Shown: one piece after another, positions 1 through 10,262 of the stretch
Layout of the letters: every line of letters starts with the position of its first letter
Numbering within the stretch: the first letter of the stretch is position 1
Assembly (NCBI GenBank): GCA_000969725.1
Contig: JXSR01S019080.1
Source: Ophiothrix spiculata
Lineage: Eukaryota; Echinodermata; Ophiuroidea; Amphilepidida; Ophiotrichidae
Direction: 5' to 3' (one strand)
DNA: 30,499 bases
Made by a program: the position numbers and the translations under genes
The notes under the pieces: model-generated
Databases searched by the model: none
Told to the model about the DNA's origin: nothing
What the model saw: the letters and a program-made list of their open reading frames with translations, nothing else

Positions 1-570
1 TAAAGAAGTTGGCTTTCGATATAAATAAATGCCAATGTGATACAAAGTGTAACTTTATTCTTTCAGCGTATATAACAATGTATAATTTTTTCTGTTACAA
101 CCTGTACATGTCAGTAACCTGCCTCAATCGGGCCTCAATAACCACATAAACTACATGGAGAAAACTAAAATACATTATGTGATTAAATCTCTGCATTTGA
201 ACGTATATAGCCTAGTAAATATATGATGACATATAGATACCTTAGAATACGTTAAGGTTTCCTGTTTCAATTGATACCAAAATTATGGAAATCTGTCTAC
301 AAGTGATATCACAATAGTGTAATAAGACATGACCTTCAAGGGGTTGATTTTAGCAAAACACAAGATATAATTCATTTTCTATAATCTGCTTGCTATCTAC
401 TGAAGATAGTATTTTCATTTTTCATAAAAGTAAAAAAGGTAATTATTCTGCAATTTTCTATCTTTATGTTTTAAGTTAGTATTAGAATTGATTATTAAAG
501 CCAGAGCTACTTGAGTATTGAATTTGGCAGAAACGTGATCTCTCAAAATAGCACAAATTGACAAAATAAA
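1..570. other. AT-rich non-coding stretch, no feature recognised
   Basis: No open frame of note, tRNA-like sequence or clear inverted repeat was seen here. The segment is AT-rich and resembles intergenic or intronic animal DNA. Confidence 0.5.
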
Positions 571-574
571 CATG

Positions 575-1212
575 GCACACTTTGTCATATATGAGTGCAG
601 TCATATCTACAATGGCTGCCTTGTTATATTTATTTAATATATTCTCCAGAATTCAACAGAAAGTTACAAATGTGTCTCCCCTATGTCATTGGATTTTGAA
701 ATGGTTCTTCATGTGACTGTTCTATTAGTTCTTCAGGTGATGCTGACCCGACCCAAACTGGACACTAACCTAGTTCAAATGTTGTGAAATGCATAACAAT
801 GTAATTTGTAAGTTTTTGTAAAATATTTTGTTAATACATTACTGATTCTATTCACTGGAGTCAATAAGTATAGATAATCTTCACTTGAGAGATTGTAATC
901 CATAACAATATTTTTGTCTACACAAGCAAAAGCAAAATGCCTAAGCTATTTAGCTTTTGTCAAAGAAAATAGCTGACCTCACATTTTGATGACAAATCTT
1001 TTGTGCGGTAAGATTAATTCAATACCATTTTGTAAACAAAAGCCTGTTAATAAGATGATTTACGAAGCATTTGAACACAAGTACTGTATAATATGTAATG
1101 CAACTTTATATAAAATGGTAGTTATTGCAGTTATGACTTTCTAGCACTCCCATGTCGACTTATAAAATGGCAGCTATTGCAGTCATGACTTTCTGGCACT
1201 CCCATGCCGACT
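575..1212. mobile_element. Family Z inverted-repeat element, diverged copy
   Basis: The left part (about 575-617) carries GAGTGCA followed by a GTCATATCTACAATGGCTGCC-like stretch. The right part (1109-1212) carries the inverse, with GGCAGCTATTGCAGTCATGA and then GCACTCCCATG. The same inverted pair is seen much more clearly at 19911-20182, so I read this as an older and longer member of that family. The interior has no coding potential. The right end is present twice in tandem and is listed separately. The outer boundaries are uncertain and no target duplication was found. Confidence 0.45.
1109..1212. repeat. 52-bp tandem duplication (two units)
   Basis: Units 1109-1160 and 1161-1212 both begin TATAAAATGG and end in GACT, with only a few substitutions between them. 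They duplicate the right terminal region of the family Z element. The join is direct, with no spacer. Confidence 0.85.
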
Positions 1213-1398
1213 TGAGCCATGGACTGTAATCATGTTTTTATTGGATTATCTGGTACAGGACAGCTATGCAACCTGATATGGGTGAAATACTAGAGTTTGT
1301 AGCCAAACTGGCAATAAGGATACAAGTTAGTTATATTACATTTAAGACTCAATTTACACTGTTTGCATTCTGTAGATTGTCTTGGTTTATTGTCAAAT

Positions 1399-1806
1399 TG
1401 TGGCTGTCCAGTCCGTTTGAGCCGTAAATGCCAGAAACTTCATTTTGCACTACAGGTGAAAATACTTGTCAAGGTCGTAATTTGCCGAAATTGATTTTTT
1501 GAATACCAACAAAATACCAGCAAAGTTTCATTTCAAGAAAATGATAGGAAATGTGAAATAAATCTGTATATTTTTAAGACAATCAACAGAAAATATACTA
1601 AGGGCTTACTGATCTTTGAACATGTTTATCTTAGTTATACGTTTTACTTTGTGACAACCTTTGACAGCCATAACTTAATTTCAGGAATTTGCGTAAAGTT
1701 CATTAAGGTGTCATTTTAATCCTTAAAGCATGGTCTTTGCAAATATTTAAAAAAGTGAAAATGACAAGAGGCGACATTTATGGCTGGTTTGGGATGGACG
1801 GTCACA
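1399..1806 (+). mobile_element. Family X MITE, copy 1
   Basis: The ends are inverted repeats. The left end begins TGTGGCTGTCCAGTCC, and the inverse of the right end begins TGTGACCGTCCATCCC; both then continue into a CC(G/A)TAAATG-like stretch. The same sequence occurs in opposite orientation at 21935-22358, and in part at 18070-18292. There is no coding potential. The TA target site visible at copy 2 is not intact here, which suggests this copy is older. Confidence 0.65.
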
Positions 1807-1809
1807 ATT

Positions 1810-2570
1810 GTCCTGTTTAGAGAGAGGGATCCAGATCATGCTGTTATACTGTGTTTTTATTGCTAGTTACAGTTTTAATTGTTATTTATTATGGAGATCA
1901 TACTTCAGAGATGCAATTTTTCAGGATATCTTTTGAAATTGGGACATTTCGTTAGTATTCGTTGATTTCATAAAAATTGTAATGCGCCCAGAAAATTTAT
2001 GTCTATCCCAGCTCTCGTAAATTGGATTTTTTATGTAAAAAAAGTGTTTTGATTATTTTTCCTCTACCACTAGTGCATATTGTTGAAAATAAAAAAGTGT
2101 TTTGCCTAATTTTGAAAATAATGAAAAGTTTTCTGAGAGTATTACCCGGTATCCAATTTTATTGTACATAATCTCATCTTTAAACAACCTTTTATTTTGC
2201 AATTTGAACTTTTGGTTCTGAAGTTATGAAAGTTATGTGAAGCCCTTATTAATTTAGTTGGTCCAATTTCATGATCTCAATGTCATAATATGTAATCAAT
2301 AGTTGGTTACAATAAAGACATTTAAAACAAAGTAGCTTTATCTCCAGATGAAAGTATATCACTTAATTGCAACTGTTCTTACAAAACCCAATTGAAAGTA
2401 TACAATCAAGAAAAAAATAGATAAATGAAAAACCTTTACAATTGCAAGAAATAGCACATTTTGTTATCTCTCCAAAATTTCATGTTCAAAATTTTCCAAA
2501 CATCGGAATGTAAACTTCTGCTCCTTAATGTAGATATAATGTGACCAAGTACCTTTCCAACATTTGTCAT
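1810..2570. other. AT-rich non-coding stretch
   Basis: No coding region, RNA gene or repeat could be supported. There are several T- and A-runs and no open frame worth reporting. Confidence 0.5.
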
Positions 2571-2573
2571 TTG

Positions 2574-3006
2574 CGTCATATCGAAATGTACTTTAAGGGT
2601 CCCAAAATGAAAATTGATTTTTTTTGGTCTCATCTAAAATATTATATTGTAAGCTTTAAAATGACACCTTGCTTTTGGTTAAAGGATGTTCGGTTGCAAA
2701 GTTACATCCAAATTGGTAAAAGGCATCAAGCTGATTCAGAAAACTATAGTTCTGAGAAAATCAAGTTTAAAGTTTCTGTACTGGTAAAACTTGAATGGAG
2801 AAAGGAATTTTATCTCGGCTTTTAAAAAATTCGTCTTATGTTTTGGATGTTGGAACCTGATTAATATGATAGAATACACTTCAAAGGTAACATTTCTGAT
2901 GAAATTAGAAATTCGACCTTGGGCGTGATTTTTGACTATGCTCAGCTTCAATGGCCCGTATCTTGTAATTTACCATGCCGACCTTAAGGTACCTTTCGAT
3001 ATGACG
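2574..3006. mobile_element. Family Y inverted-repeat element, 433 bp
   Basis: The left end begins CGTCATATCGAAATGTACTT and the right end is its inverse, ending CCTTTCGATATGACG. About 30 bp match on each side with mismatches. The right ~100 bp recurs inverted at 18811-18915. The interior has two short overlapping open frames, one per strand; I consider them chance frames. The transposon superfamily is not determined. Confidence 0.55.
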
Positions 3007-3009
3007 GGG

Positions 3010-4046
3010 CACATTTTAGAAGCCCTTTATTCAAAAGCTTTATTCATGACTTACACTTATTTCATCACAGTATCTCTCAGTACCCCCTTTTTTGTCTAAC
3101 ATTGATTGCCATGGCATTTTAATGTTATATGAAGTGAATAAAAGTATGTCACATCTTAGCACTATATCACACCAGTCTAATGAATGTGCAATTAATTAAT
3201 GAATCGGCTTTCAAGGGATTAACACCGCCTTGCACATCTGATTTATCAGCTTTCAAGAGAATTGACACATTCATTATCGCTTGCATCAGTCTGGTATAGA
3301 GCCATTGTGCTATGTTGAATGTGATGTAATCTTTCATCTTGGGTGATTAATGCAACTGTCATGTCAAGTTTCTAAGAAGATTAAATTGATATTCAGAATG
3401 TGAGGAAAATGCTCTATCTATTTATTCGCTTCAATAGATCGTACAGTGTAGTGTTAATATGTCAGAACTTAATGTCTGTGAAATTTCTTGTTTAAAATTG
3501 AATTAAATGTGTGCTTTGAAATGAACAAAAAATCTGCACTATTTTGACCATGCCCGTGGCTGAAATTGTCAGATGTGTTAGAATGCTAGGCTTTGCTAAA
3601 ATAATTTGATAACAAACAACATTCACAAGATAAATTGTGTTACCTTTGTAAGCACCTGACACTTTTGTACAGGCACTTAGGGCTGTACCATACATACTTT
3701 TTATAGGTTACTAAAAAATGAGTTCAAAAATTCTTCAATAAAGCATCATTGTTAAATTAATGTCAGTGTATTTTTAGTAAGGCATTCCCTTTATGATACT
3801 TGTAGTTACATTTCAAATCACCATTCCTTAGTTAAATTATTGACTCTGAATATTAAAATATCTAAATTGCTTAAAGTGAGTAAAAGCAAACAAAACAAAT
3901 ACAATAACAAGGTAATGTACATGTAGAAAAACACAAGAAAAAATGAAAGAAAAAGTGTATCCTTGTAGCATCTAGCATCACAAGTTAGCGAATCTTGACT
4001 AAACTTTTGACTAAAATCATCCTCCAATTATCTTTGCCCGTTTCTC
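3010..4046. other. AT-rich non-coding stretch with a weak dyad
   Basis: The region around 3170-3300 has a weak inverted relationship (ACCAGTCT ... AGTCTGGT). It also has two direct GCTTTCAAG(G/A) motifs, each preceded by ATC and followed by a TT-A-CAC stretch. Otherwise nothing recognisable was seen. Confidence 0.35.
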
Positions 4047-5304
4047 AATTAAGAATTTTGCACAGTGCCATCTAGAACTTTTTGATTACCACATCACATT
4101 AATATATCTGATGCTTATGAAAATATATAAATTAGCCATATGTTACACAATATATGTGATCTTTTTAAAAAGAAATAAGTATCTTTACTGCTGTACCAAC
4201 AGCTAAGTCAATGTTTCAATCAACTACTTTAGATGGAGCGCCCTTGTGTCCATTAAGCATCCGTTGCCTTGATTAATTGAAATGTCAAAGTCTCCCTGAC
4301 TGGTAGTTGACATTCTTTTTCTGATGCTAAATCCAATGTTCAGACAGGAGAGAAACAACATACTTAAATGTAGCCTGAGAGATTATATCAAGGCTTCATC
4401 TATTAATCATTCTTGTGGCTGATCAATTCTGTTTCTGAAGATAGCATATGATAAAAGTCCCAAGAGATACAGAGCAGTGATGTACTTCAGGATTAAAAAT
4501 TTGGATATGTGTGTCTTTTTCACCAAAATGCAGTGAAATAGATGTCAGGTGTGCTTTCTCTTTCATATGAAAATATGTGTTAAAATGTCAAAACATACCA
4601 ACGGTTCTTTTCCCTGTCTCAAACAGGTATTGTATAAAAGGTCCATGACATACAAGGTTTTAATCGCTAGCCTACCTAGTGAACTAGACAACCAATTGAT
4701 TAGCCCTCACAAGACACTCTTTTTCAAATGCCTATTTTTGTACAACTCAAGAGCACTAGTGTTATTAATCTAATTCATACACAAGGATGAATACAATATA
4801 GTTGTGAAGAACTCAAATAAACATAATACTTTATAATTGAGTGTTGTTTTTACAGAACATTATAGAAAAAACAATTATCAATCGTCCTATGCACCACTAT
4901 TGTCAATAATGTTTTAGCACCCAAGCTTAACAAATCCTGCATTCACCCTGATATAATTTAGCCATAGGTTATAAAATATATGTGATCTTTCTCAAAAACG
5001 TATGTCTACGGTCCTTCTAACAGCGATGTCAATGTTTCAACCAACTACCTGAGATGGAGCGCCCTTGTGTCAATTTTAGCATCCATTGCCTTGATTAATT
5101 GAAATGTCAAAGTCTCCCTGACTGGCAGTTGACATACTTTTTCCGATGATAAATCCAATGTTCAGCCAGGGTAGAAACAGCATACTTAGATGTAGCCTGA
5201 GAGATTATATCAATGCTTCAAAAGTGGCTATCTATTAATCATTCTGGTGGCTGATAAATTCTGTTTCCGAAGATAGCATATGATAAAAGTCCCAAGAGAT
5301 ACAT
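4047..5304. repeat. Tandem duplication block A (subunits 1 and 2)
   Basis: Block A starts at AATTAAGAATTTTG and is repeated as block B from 5315. Inside it are two copies of a ~270 bp subunit, at 4208-4470 and 5029-5302. Each subunit runs from TCAATGTTTCAA to AGTCCCAAGAGATAC and contains TTGATTAATTGAAATGTCAA. Subunit 1 lacks about 10 bp (AAAAGTGGCT) that subunits 2 and 3 keep near GCTTC. No part of the block codes for a recognisable protein. Confidence 0.85.
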
Positions 5305-5314
5305 AGTATATATA

Positions 5315-6698
5315 AATTAAGAATTTTGCCCAGTGCCATCTAGAACTTTTTTGACTACCACATGACATTAATATATTTGATGCTTAAGAAAATATATAAA
5401 TTAGCCATATGTTACACAATATATGTGATCTTTTTTTAAAAAATAAGTATCTTTACTGCTGCACTAACAGCTATGTCAATGTTTCAATCAACTACTTTAG
5501 TAAAGTGCCCTTGTGTCCATTAAGCATCTGTTGCCGTGATTAATTGAAATGTCAAAGTCTCCCTGACTGGCAGTTGACATACTTTTTCTGATGCTAAATC
5601 CAATGTTCAGACAGGAGAGAAACAACATACTTAGATGTAGCCTGAGAGATTATATCAATGCTTCAAAAGTGGCTATCTATTAATCATTCTGGTGGCCGAT
5701 AAATTCTGTTTCGGAGATAGCATATGATAAAAGTCCCAAGAGATACAGAGCAGTGATGAACTTCAAGATTAAACATTCGGATATGTTTATCTTCTTCACT
5801 AAAATGTATATAATGAAGTAGATGTCAGGTATGCTCTTTATTTCATATGAAAATATGTGTTAAAATGTCAAAACATATCAACGGTTCCGTTCCCTGTCTC
5901 TATCACGTATTTTTTTTAAAGGTCCATGAAATACAAGGTTTAAATTGCCAGCCTACCAAGTTAACTAGATAACCAAGTGATTAGCCCTCACAAGCAAGCC
6001 CGTATCCAGGGGGTGCGATGGGGGTGTTGTACCCCCCCCCCCTAAAAAAAATGTACAAAAAAGTCCCAAAAAATTCCCTAAATGTTCACCAAAAGAACAC
6101 CCAAAGCACCAAAACACATAAATGTAGGTAGTTTTTTATTGAAATTCTACACAAAATGCTTGGAAAACTGCTAAAAATTCAAGGATGAATACAATAACGT
6201 TGTGGAGAACTCAAATAAACATAATACTTAATAATTGTGTGTTGTTTTTATAGAACATTATAGGATATACAATTATCCATCGTCCCTTGCACCGCTATTG
6301 TTAATAATGTTTCAGCACCCAAGGTAAACAATTCCTGCATCCACCCTGATATACATTAGCCATAGGTTATACAATATATGTGATCTTTCTCAAAAACGTA
6401 TGTCTATGCCCCTTCTAACAGCTACGTCAATGTTTCAATCAACTACTTTAGTAAAGCGCCCTTGTGTCCATTTTAGCATCCATTGCCTTGATTAATTGAA
6501 ATGTCAAAGTCTCCCTGACTGGTAGTTGACATACTTTTTCTGATGCTAAATCCAATGTTCAGACAGAGTAGAAACAACATACTTAGATGTAGCCTGAGAG
6601 ATTATATCAATTCTTCCAAAGTGGCTATATTAATCATTCTGGTGGCTGGTAAATTCTTGTTTCCGAAGATAGCATATGATAATAGTCCCAAGAGATAC
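5315..6698. repeat. Tandem duplication block B (subunits 3 and 4)
   Basis: Block B repeats block A in the same order, with subunits at 5476-5746 and 6427-6698. Subunits 1 and 3 share one upstream flank (GTTACACAATATATGTGATC). Subunits 2 and 4 share another (TTTCTCAAAAACGTATGTCT). This pattern implies that a subunit first duplicated and the pair was then duplicated together. Block B is longer because a truncated MITE sits at 5995-6178. Confidence 0.85.
5995..6178 (-). mobile_element. hAT-like MITE fragment in duplication block B
   Basis: The left end reads CAAGCCCGTATCCAGGGGGT. The following interior is the reverse complement of the right half of the full copy at 10483-10785, including CACCAAAAGAACACC and CACAAAATGC. 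The opposite terminus is missing. Comparison with block A shows it sits after CCCTCACAAG. About 65 bp of block A sequence (roughly 4728-4783) is absent from block B at this point, so the insertion was accompanied or followed by a deletion. It has a run of 12-13 C at its end. Confidence 0.75.
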
Positions 6699-6735
6699 AG
6701 AGCAGTGATGTAAAGAAACATATTTATAAGAATAA

Positions 6736-6806
6736 CAACAGATGAAATGAAAAAATCAAAATTGATATCATCTGCACAATCCCCCCTTTCGGGATGAGCC
6801 ATCACA
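6736..6806 (-). mobile_element. Truncated TA-type MITE (one terminus)
   Basis: The last ~70 bp match one end of the full elements at 10010-10262 and 16189-16442. They share CAGATGAAATGA, then AAAATTGATATCATCTGC, then the terminus CCCCCCTTTCGGGATGAGCC, ending ATCACA. The other terminus is absent. It abuts the end of duplication block B directly. Confidence 0.8.
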
Positions 6807-7074
6807 AATGATTTATTAGGATTGATTAAGACCAAATCACTGTGTATTAATATATTTTGTGCATGAATCTTTCATAATTTTGGTACATGTATTATTTCTG
6901 ACTAATTTTGTCATTACCACATGGAGAAACCTTAATAATAAACCTTCAACAAAGTTGTTTATGCTGTTATGATTCAGAACACTGTATTTCTTGTTTGAAA
7001 TGGGATATGAGCAACACAATGAACCAGTTATAATTTTACCAATTAAACCCTCTTTATTTTGTCAAGGATGTATA
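6807..7074. other. Non-coding spacer
   Basis: AT-rich sequence between the truncated MITE and the 1 kb inverted-repeat element. No feature was seen. Confidence 0.4.
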
Positions 7075-8102
7075 TAAAGTATTCCGAAAAAGAAACTGGT
7101 ACACTTTGGTTTGGTTCTATACTACTCAAATTATACAGTTATCAGCCCAAAATAATTGCACATACTGTAAATTGATATGTTTCCTGTCATATGGGTACAG
7201 GCCTTTTAAAATCCAAAAATATTCTGCTTATCGAGCGAAGTAAAGAATTTTGGTAAGGCAACTAAAGTTACCAATTTTGAACACAACACGACAACAATGC
7301 TGCGCATACCATTGCTCAATACCCCGTACCTACCGCAGGATATAGAGATTACAAGCTGCATCAATATTTTATGCCGCATAATGCTTAGCTCGCTATTTGA
7401 TTAGGAATCCTAAATTGAACAGACAATAATTATCAATTCAATTGACTGAGATAAGATGATTCAGATAAAACTCGGATAAAACTCTTTAATAAATAAACTT
7501 TATCAACTCAAGATAACTAAACGTCAAAATCAATTGCACTGGATAAACATTCAAAATAACTATGTTGTTGCTTCGCATAATTTCAAATGGAAATATTGCA
7601 CTGGTGCTTAAAATTAAAATCTTTGTTCATAACTCTTTTGAAAGATTGTTCTCTTTTAACCAAACTGTTTAAGTTACTTACTGTGTTCAGTATCTTGTGT
7701 GGCCACCATTCTTATCGACCACTGCAATACATCATTAGGCTCTCATCCATTCATATTCTTCTTCCATGCATATACTTTTTAGTTTGAAAAGCCTGTTCGT
7801 CCATGACTAAGAGGGAGTAAAGCAGTAATTGCTACGGGCTAGCTTGGGGTATTATGTGCTATGTTTTCCTATGGGGATGTTTCACCGTAGCCTTCAAAAT
7901 TGGTAAATTTAGTTGCCTTACCAAAAATCTTTACTTCGCTCGATAAGCGGGATATTCTTGGATTTTGGAAGACATTTTGTGCCCATATCACAGGAAACAT
8001 ATCCATTTACGTTATGTGCAATTATTTTGGCCTGATAATTGTATGATTTTAGTGGTATAGAACCAAACCAAAGTGTACCAGTTTCTTTTTTGGAATACTT
8101 TA
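7075..8102. mobile_element. 1.03-kb DNA element with ~207-bp terminal inverted repeats
   Basis: The arms 7075-7281 and 7893-8102 are inverted copies of each other, close to 90% identical by eye. Both begin TAAAGTATTCC and then read AAGAAACTGGTACACTTTGG from the outside. A TA lies immediately outside each end (7073-7074 and 8103-8104), consistent with a TA target duplication. The inner arms share CTTATCGAGCGAAGTAAAG. The ~610 bp middle has no frame resembling a transposase; the longest is 66 codons. This is therefore a non-autonomous or foldback-type element, possibly Tc1/mariner-related by target preference only. Confidence 0.8.
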
Positions 8103-8104
8103 TA

Positions 8105-8960
8105 ATATTTTACTATATTTGGCAAGTTTTCCATGGTCATTGCCCAGTAAAGTCACAATGTTTCAATTATTCACACGTGTATCGTTTCTTCGAATGTCAC
8201 TAATCACAAATATAACTCTCCAAGAAATCATTGACTGTTTTTGACAAGCCACAGCAAGTCACAAACACTATATAAGCCTGCAGGTTGATGATATTTCCCA
8301 ACCTCTTCAAAGTCTAATTATAGACACTGAGACCGGTCTTTAGAGTGTTAAATGACCGAAAGATGAGACATGAGATGATGAAAATGAGATAATAACATCT
8401 CATGGCTGCCTGAAATAGCAACGTAAATCTACAATGAAATGAAATAGCCTAGCTAAGACTGAGACAAAGTAGTGTAAAGAGACATCAACGAGTTATATTT
8501 ATCTGAGGGATAAAGGAAAACAACACAGAAAGAGGGTTCCTATTTTGGTCACAAATTTGAAAAGAGAATATTTCTAGATTTGTATAACGTTGAGCTAACT
8601 TCGATGCTGAGCTATTTTATTTGAAAATCAAGACTTGGACTTTTCAAAGCTAATTCAAATCAGTTGTCTTATAAAACATTTCAGTAAGAGCTTTTTGGCA
8701 AAAATCCGATAAGTGACATCTCAAGGTTAAACTGACTATACCATCTAAATTTAGACTTGGGAGATAGACCGAACTGAACATATAGGTACAAGGATATAAA
8801 GCTATAACCATACACACTAGCATATGAGACCAGAACTGATGATACCGTATTTGTAATACATAATTAATTAAAGGAATGGAGAAATATGCATTGTACACTA
8901 GAACATAAATAACAATTAGACATATAAATAACACACAGACCAGGATTTAATTTTGTAGAA
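8105..8960. other. Non-coding stretch
   Basis: No gene is supported. A 94-codon minus-strand frame at 8650-8934 is hydrophobic but matches no family I recognise, and its codon use looks like translated AT-rich DNA. Confidence 0.4.
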
Positions 8961-8968
8961 AAAATCCT

Positions 8969-9040
8969 TTGCTGAACAGGGACTCGAACCCCAGACCTCT
9001 CGCATGCAGGGAGAGCACTCTACCACTGAGCTATTCAGCC
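8969..9040 (-). tRNA. tRNA-Ala(UGC)-like gene or tRNA-derived pseudogene
   Basis: The minus strand folds as a 72-nt cloverleaf. It has acceptor GGCTGAA/TTCAGCA, D-stem GCTC/GAGT, an anticodon loop CCTGCAT with anticodon TGC, and T-arm TGGGG-TTCGAGT-CCCTG. The internal promoter is good: A box TAGCTCAGTGG and B box GGTTCGAGTCC. A run of six T lies a few bases downstream (minus strand), a suitable polymerase III stop. Several points argue against a functional alanine tRNA. Position 33 is C instead of the near-universal U. Pair 1:72 is G-A, one anticodon-stem pair is mismatched, and position 3:70 is C-G, not the G-U that alanyl-tRNA synthetase reads. It is best seen as a tRNA pseudogene or the head of a SINE. 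Confidence 0.65.
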
Positions 9041-9103
9041 TCTCAGATATACCACCCTGCAAAAGTGGTCTTTAACAGTTTTTGCAAAATAACATGAGGG
9101 GCA

Positions 9104-9212
9104 GCTTCAAATCTCAACCGGCGGTTGTCTACCGGTTCTGGGCGGTTGGCTATCGTTTATTCCAGCTGAACCACGCATAACCGGCAGGCAACCGCTGGTT
9201 GAGTTTTGAAGC
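9104..9212. mobile_element. 109-bp palindromic foldback element
   Basis: The ends are 24-bp inverted repeats with two mismatches. Both begin GCTTCAAA from the outside, followed by CTCAACC and GCGGTTG. The ~60 bp centre also contains ACCGGTT-like dyads. A degenerate relative follows at 9229-9300, with AAAACTCAACCAGC on the left and a GCTGGTT ... TTTTGAG inverse on the right. There is no coding potential. Confidence 0.7.
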
Positions 9213-9496
9213 GACGTCTAAGGGAACACTTTAAAACTCAACCAGCATTCAAATGCCCGAACCACTGGTTCTGGCTGGTTCAGCGATTGATAAATTTTGA
9301 GGAGGCCCTAAGTTTTTGTGGTAAACATACTGGTGATTGTCTTTCTTTATGAAAAAATAATATAAGTAATTCAAGTTGCAAGGTGGCCAAAAAAGCTCCA
9401 TTTTGTGAATGGCATTTGTCAGTTTTTGCAAATAAGCTCTGCGCATACACATCAGGTATGTTTTCAAATCAAATGTAACAGTGTATGCATTGATTG

Positions 9497-9720
9497 GTCA
9501 TTAATAACCTGCGTAATAGCGCGATCCAATCTAGTAAGATTATTTCTACTTTTACGCAAACTACTGCGCGGTCATTATCAGGTAACAATGACTTCTGTTA
9601 ATGACCCGCGTAGCGCGTATGCTTTAAACGCAGCATTACGCGCACGCAAATATATCGAGGAGGTTGCGTTTTACTAAACGCAACGCGGACGCAGTGCCTA
9701 GACCGATCGATATTTTAGCA
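9497..9720. other. CpG-dense patch
   Basis: CG dinucleotides are concentrated here, in motifs such as TAGCGCGATCC, CTGCGCGGTCATT, CCCGCGTAGCGCG and TTACGCGCACGC, while surrounding DNA is almost free of CG. The patch contains a small dyad: GCGCGGTCATTA near 9568 and its inverse TAATGACCCGCG near 9599. It could be a young insertion not yet decayed by CpG mutation, or an unmethylated island. A 90-codon plus-strand frame (9405-9677) spans it but resembles no known protein. Confidence 0.45.
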
Positions 9721-9793
9721 GATGGCAAAGAAATAAACTAAGTTTTTGGTCAAAATCAGTAAGGATTTTAAAGATAAAATTACGGTTATTAAT

Positions 9794-9975
9794 GACAATA
9801 ATAACTTTGCACCATCTTTTAATTCGGTCATTGTTTAAAATCGTTGGTGTTTGTTTTGTGCCTCGGTACTTTTCTTCGGGAGCTACGCTCCCTCAGAAAA
9901 GTACCTCGGCCCAAAACAAACACCTCCGATTTTAAACAATGACCTCAAAAAAGATGGTGCGCAGTTATTATTGTC
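9794..9975. mobile_element. 182-bp near-perfect hairpin (foldback element)
   Basis: The sequence is an almost complete palindrome. The outer arms are GACAATAATAAC and its inverse, followed by GCACCATCTTTT and its inverse, then a long match through CATTGTTTAAAATCG and TGTTTGTTTTG. The tip is a second small hairpin, GGGAGC-TAC-GCTCCC. Only a handful of mismatches or bulges interrupt it. The closest architectural parallel in the window is 28871-29025. No clear target duplication was identified; the flanks read TTAAT and TAATT. Confidence 0.8.
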
Positions 9976-10009
9976 TAATTGGTAACAAACTTTGTTTATA
10001 GGACACATA

Positions 10010-10262
10010 TGTGATGGCTCACCCCGAAAGGGGGGACTTTGCAGATGATATCAATTTTGATTTGATCATTTCATCTGTTGTAGCATTTTCTAAGCTTAAA
10101 AATGACAACTTACTTGTTGAAATTGATCAAGGAGATCAAATTTTATAACAGAAATTATGCTTTAAATTCTTATTATTTTCTATATTTTTTGCTGCCTATT
10201 TTCACCTGTTTCTTGAAAAGTGTTTTGTCGCAAAGTCCCCCTTTTCGGCGTGAGTCATCACA
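10010..10262 (+). mobile_element. TA-type MITE, full copy 1 (253 bp)
   Basis: The terminal inverted repeats are about 33 bp: TGTGATGGCTCACCCCGAAA on the left, and on the right the inverse of TGTGATGACTCACGCCGAAA. Both continue into a G-run and GGACTTTGC. TA flanks both ends (10008-10009 and 10263-10264). The inside is AT-rich with no transposase. The 64-codon frame inside it is a chance frame. The same family occurs inverted at 16189-16442 and as one terminus at 6736-6806. The TA target fits a Tc1/mariner-type parent, but this is inferred from the target site alone. Confidence 0.88.

Noticed and set aside
2541..2951. Overlapping frames of 94 and 71 codons on opposite strands
   Set aside because: They lie in the family Y element, overlap each other and have amino-acid composition expected from translated AT-rich DNA.
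3170..3305. Inverted ACCAGTCT/AGTCTGGT pair as a MITE
   Set aside because: The matches are short and broken, the internal GCTTTCAAG motifs are direct rather than inverted, and no target site was found.
4047..6698. Repeated units as a CRISPR array or satellite
   Set aside because: There are only four large, diverged subunits with differing spacers, and their flank pattern shows segmental duplication.
9405..9677. 90-codon frame across the CpG-dense patch
   Set aside because: It crosses the boundary between different composition regions and has no recognisable motif.
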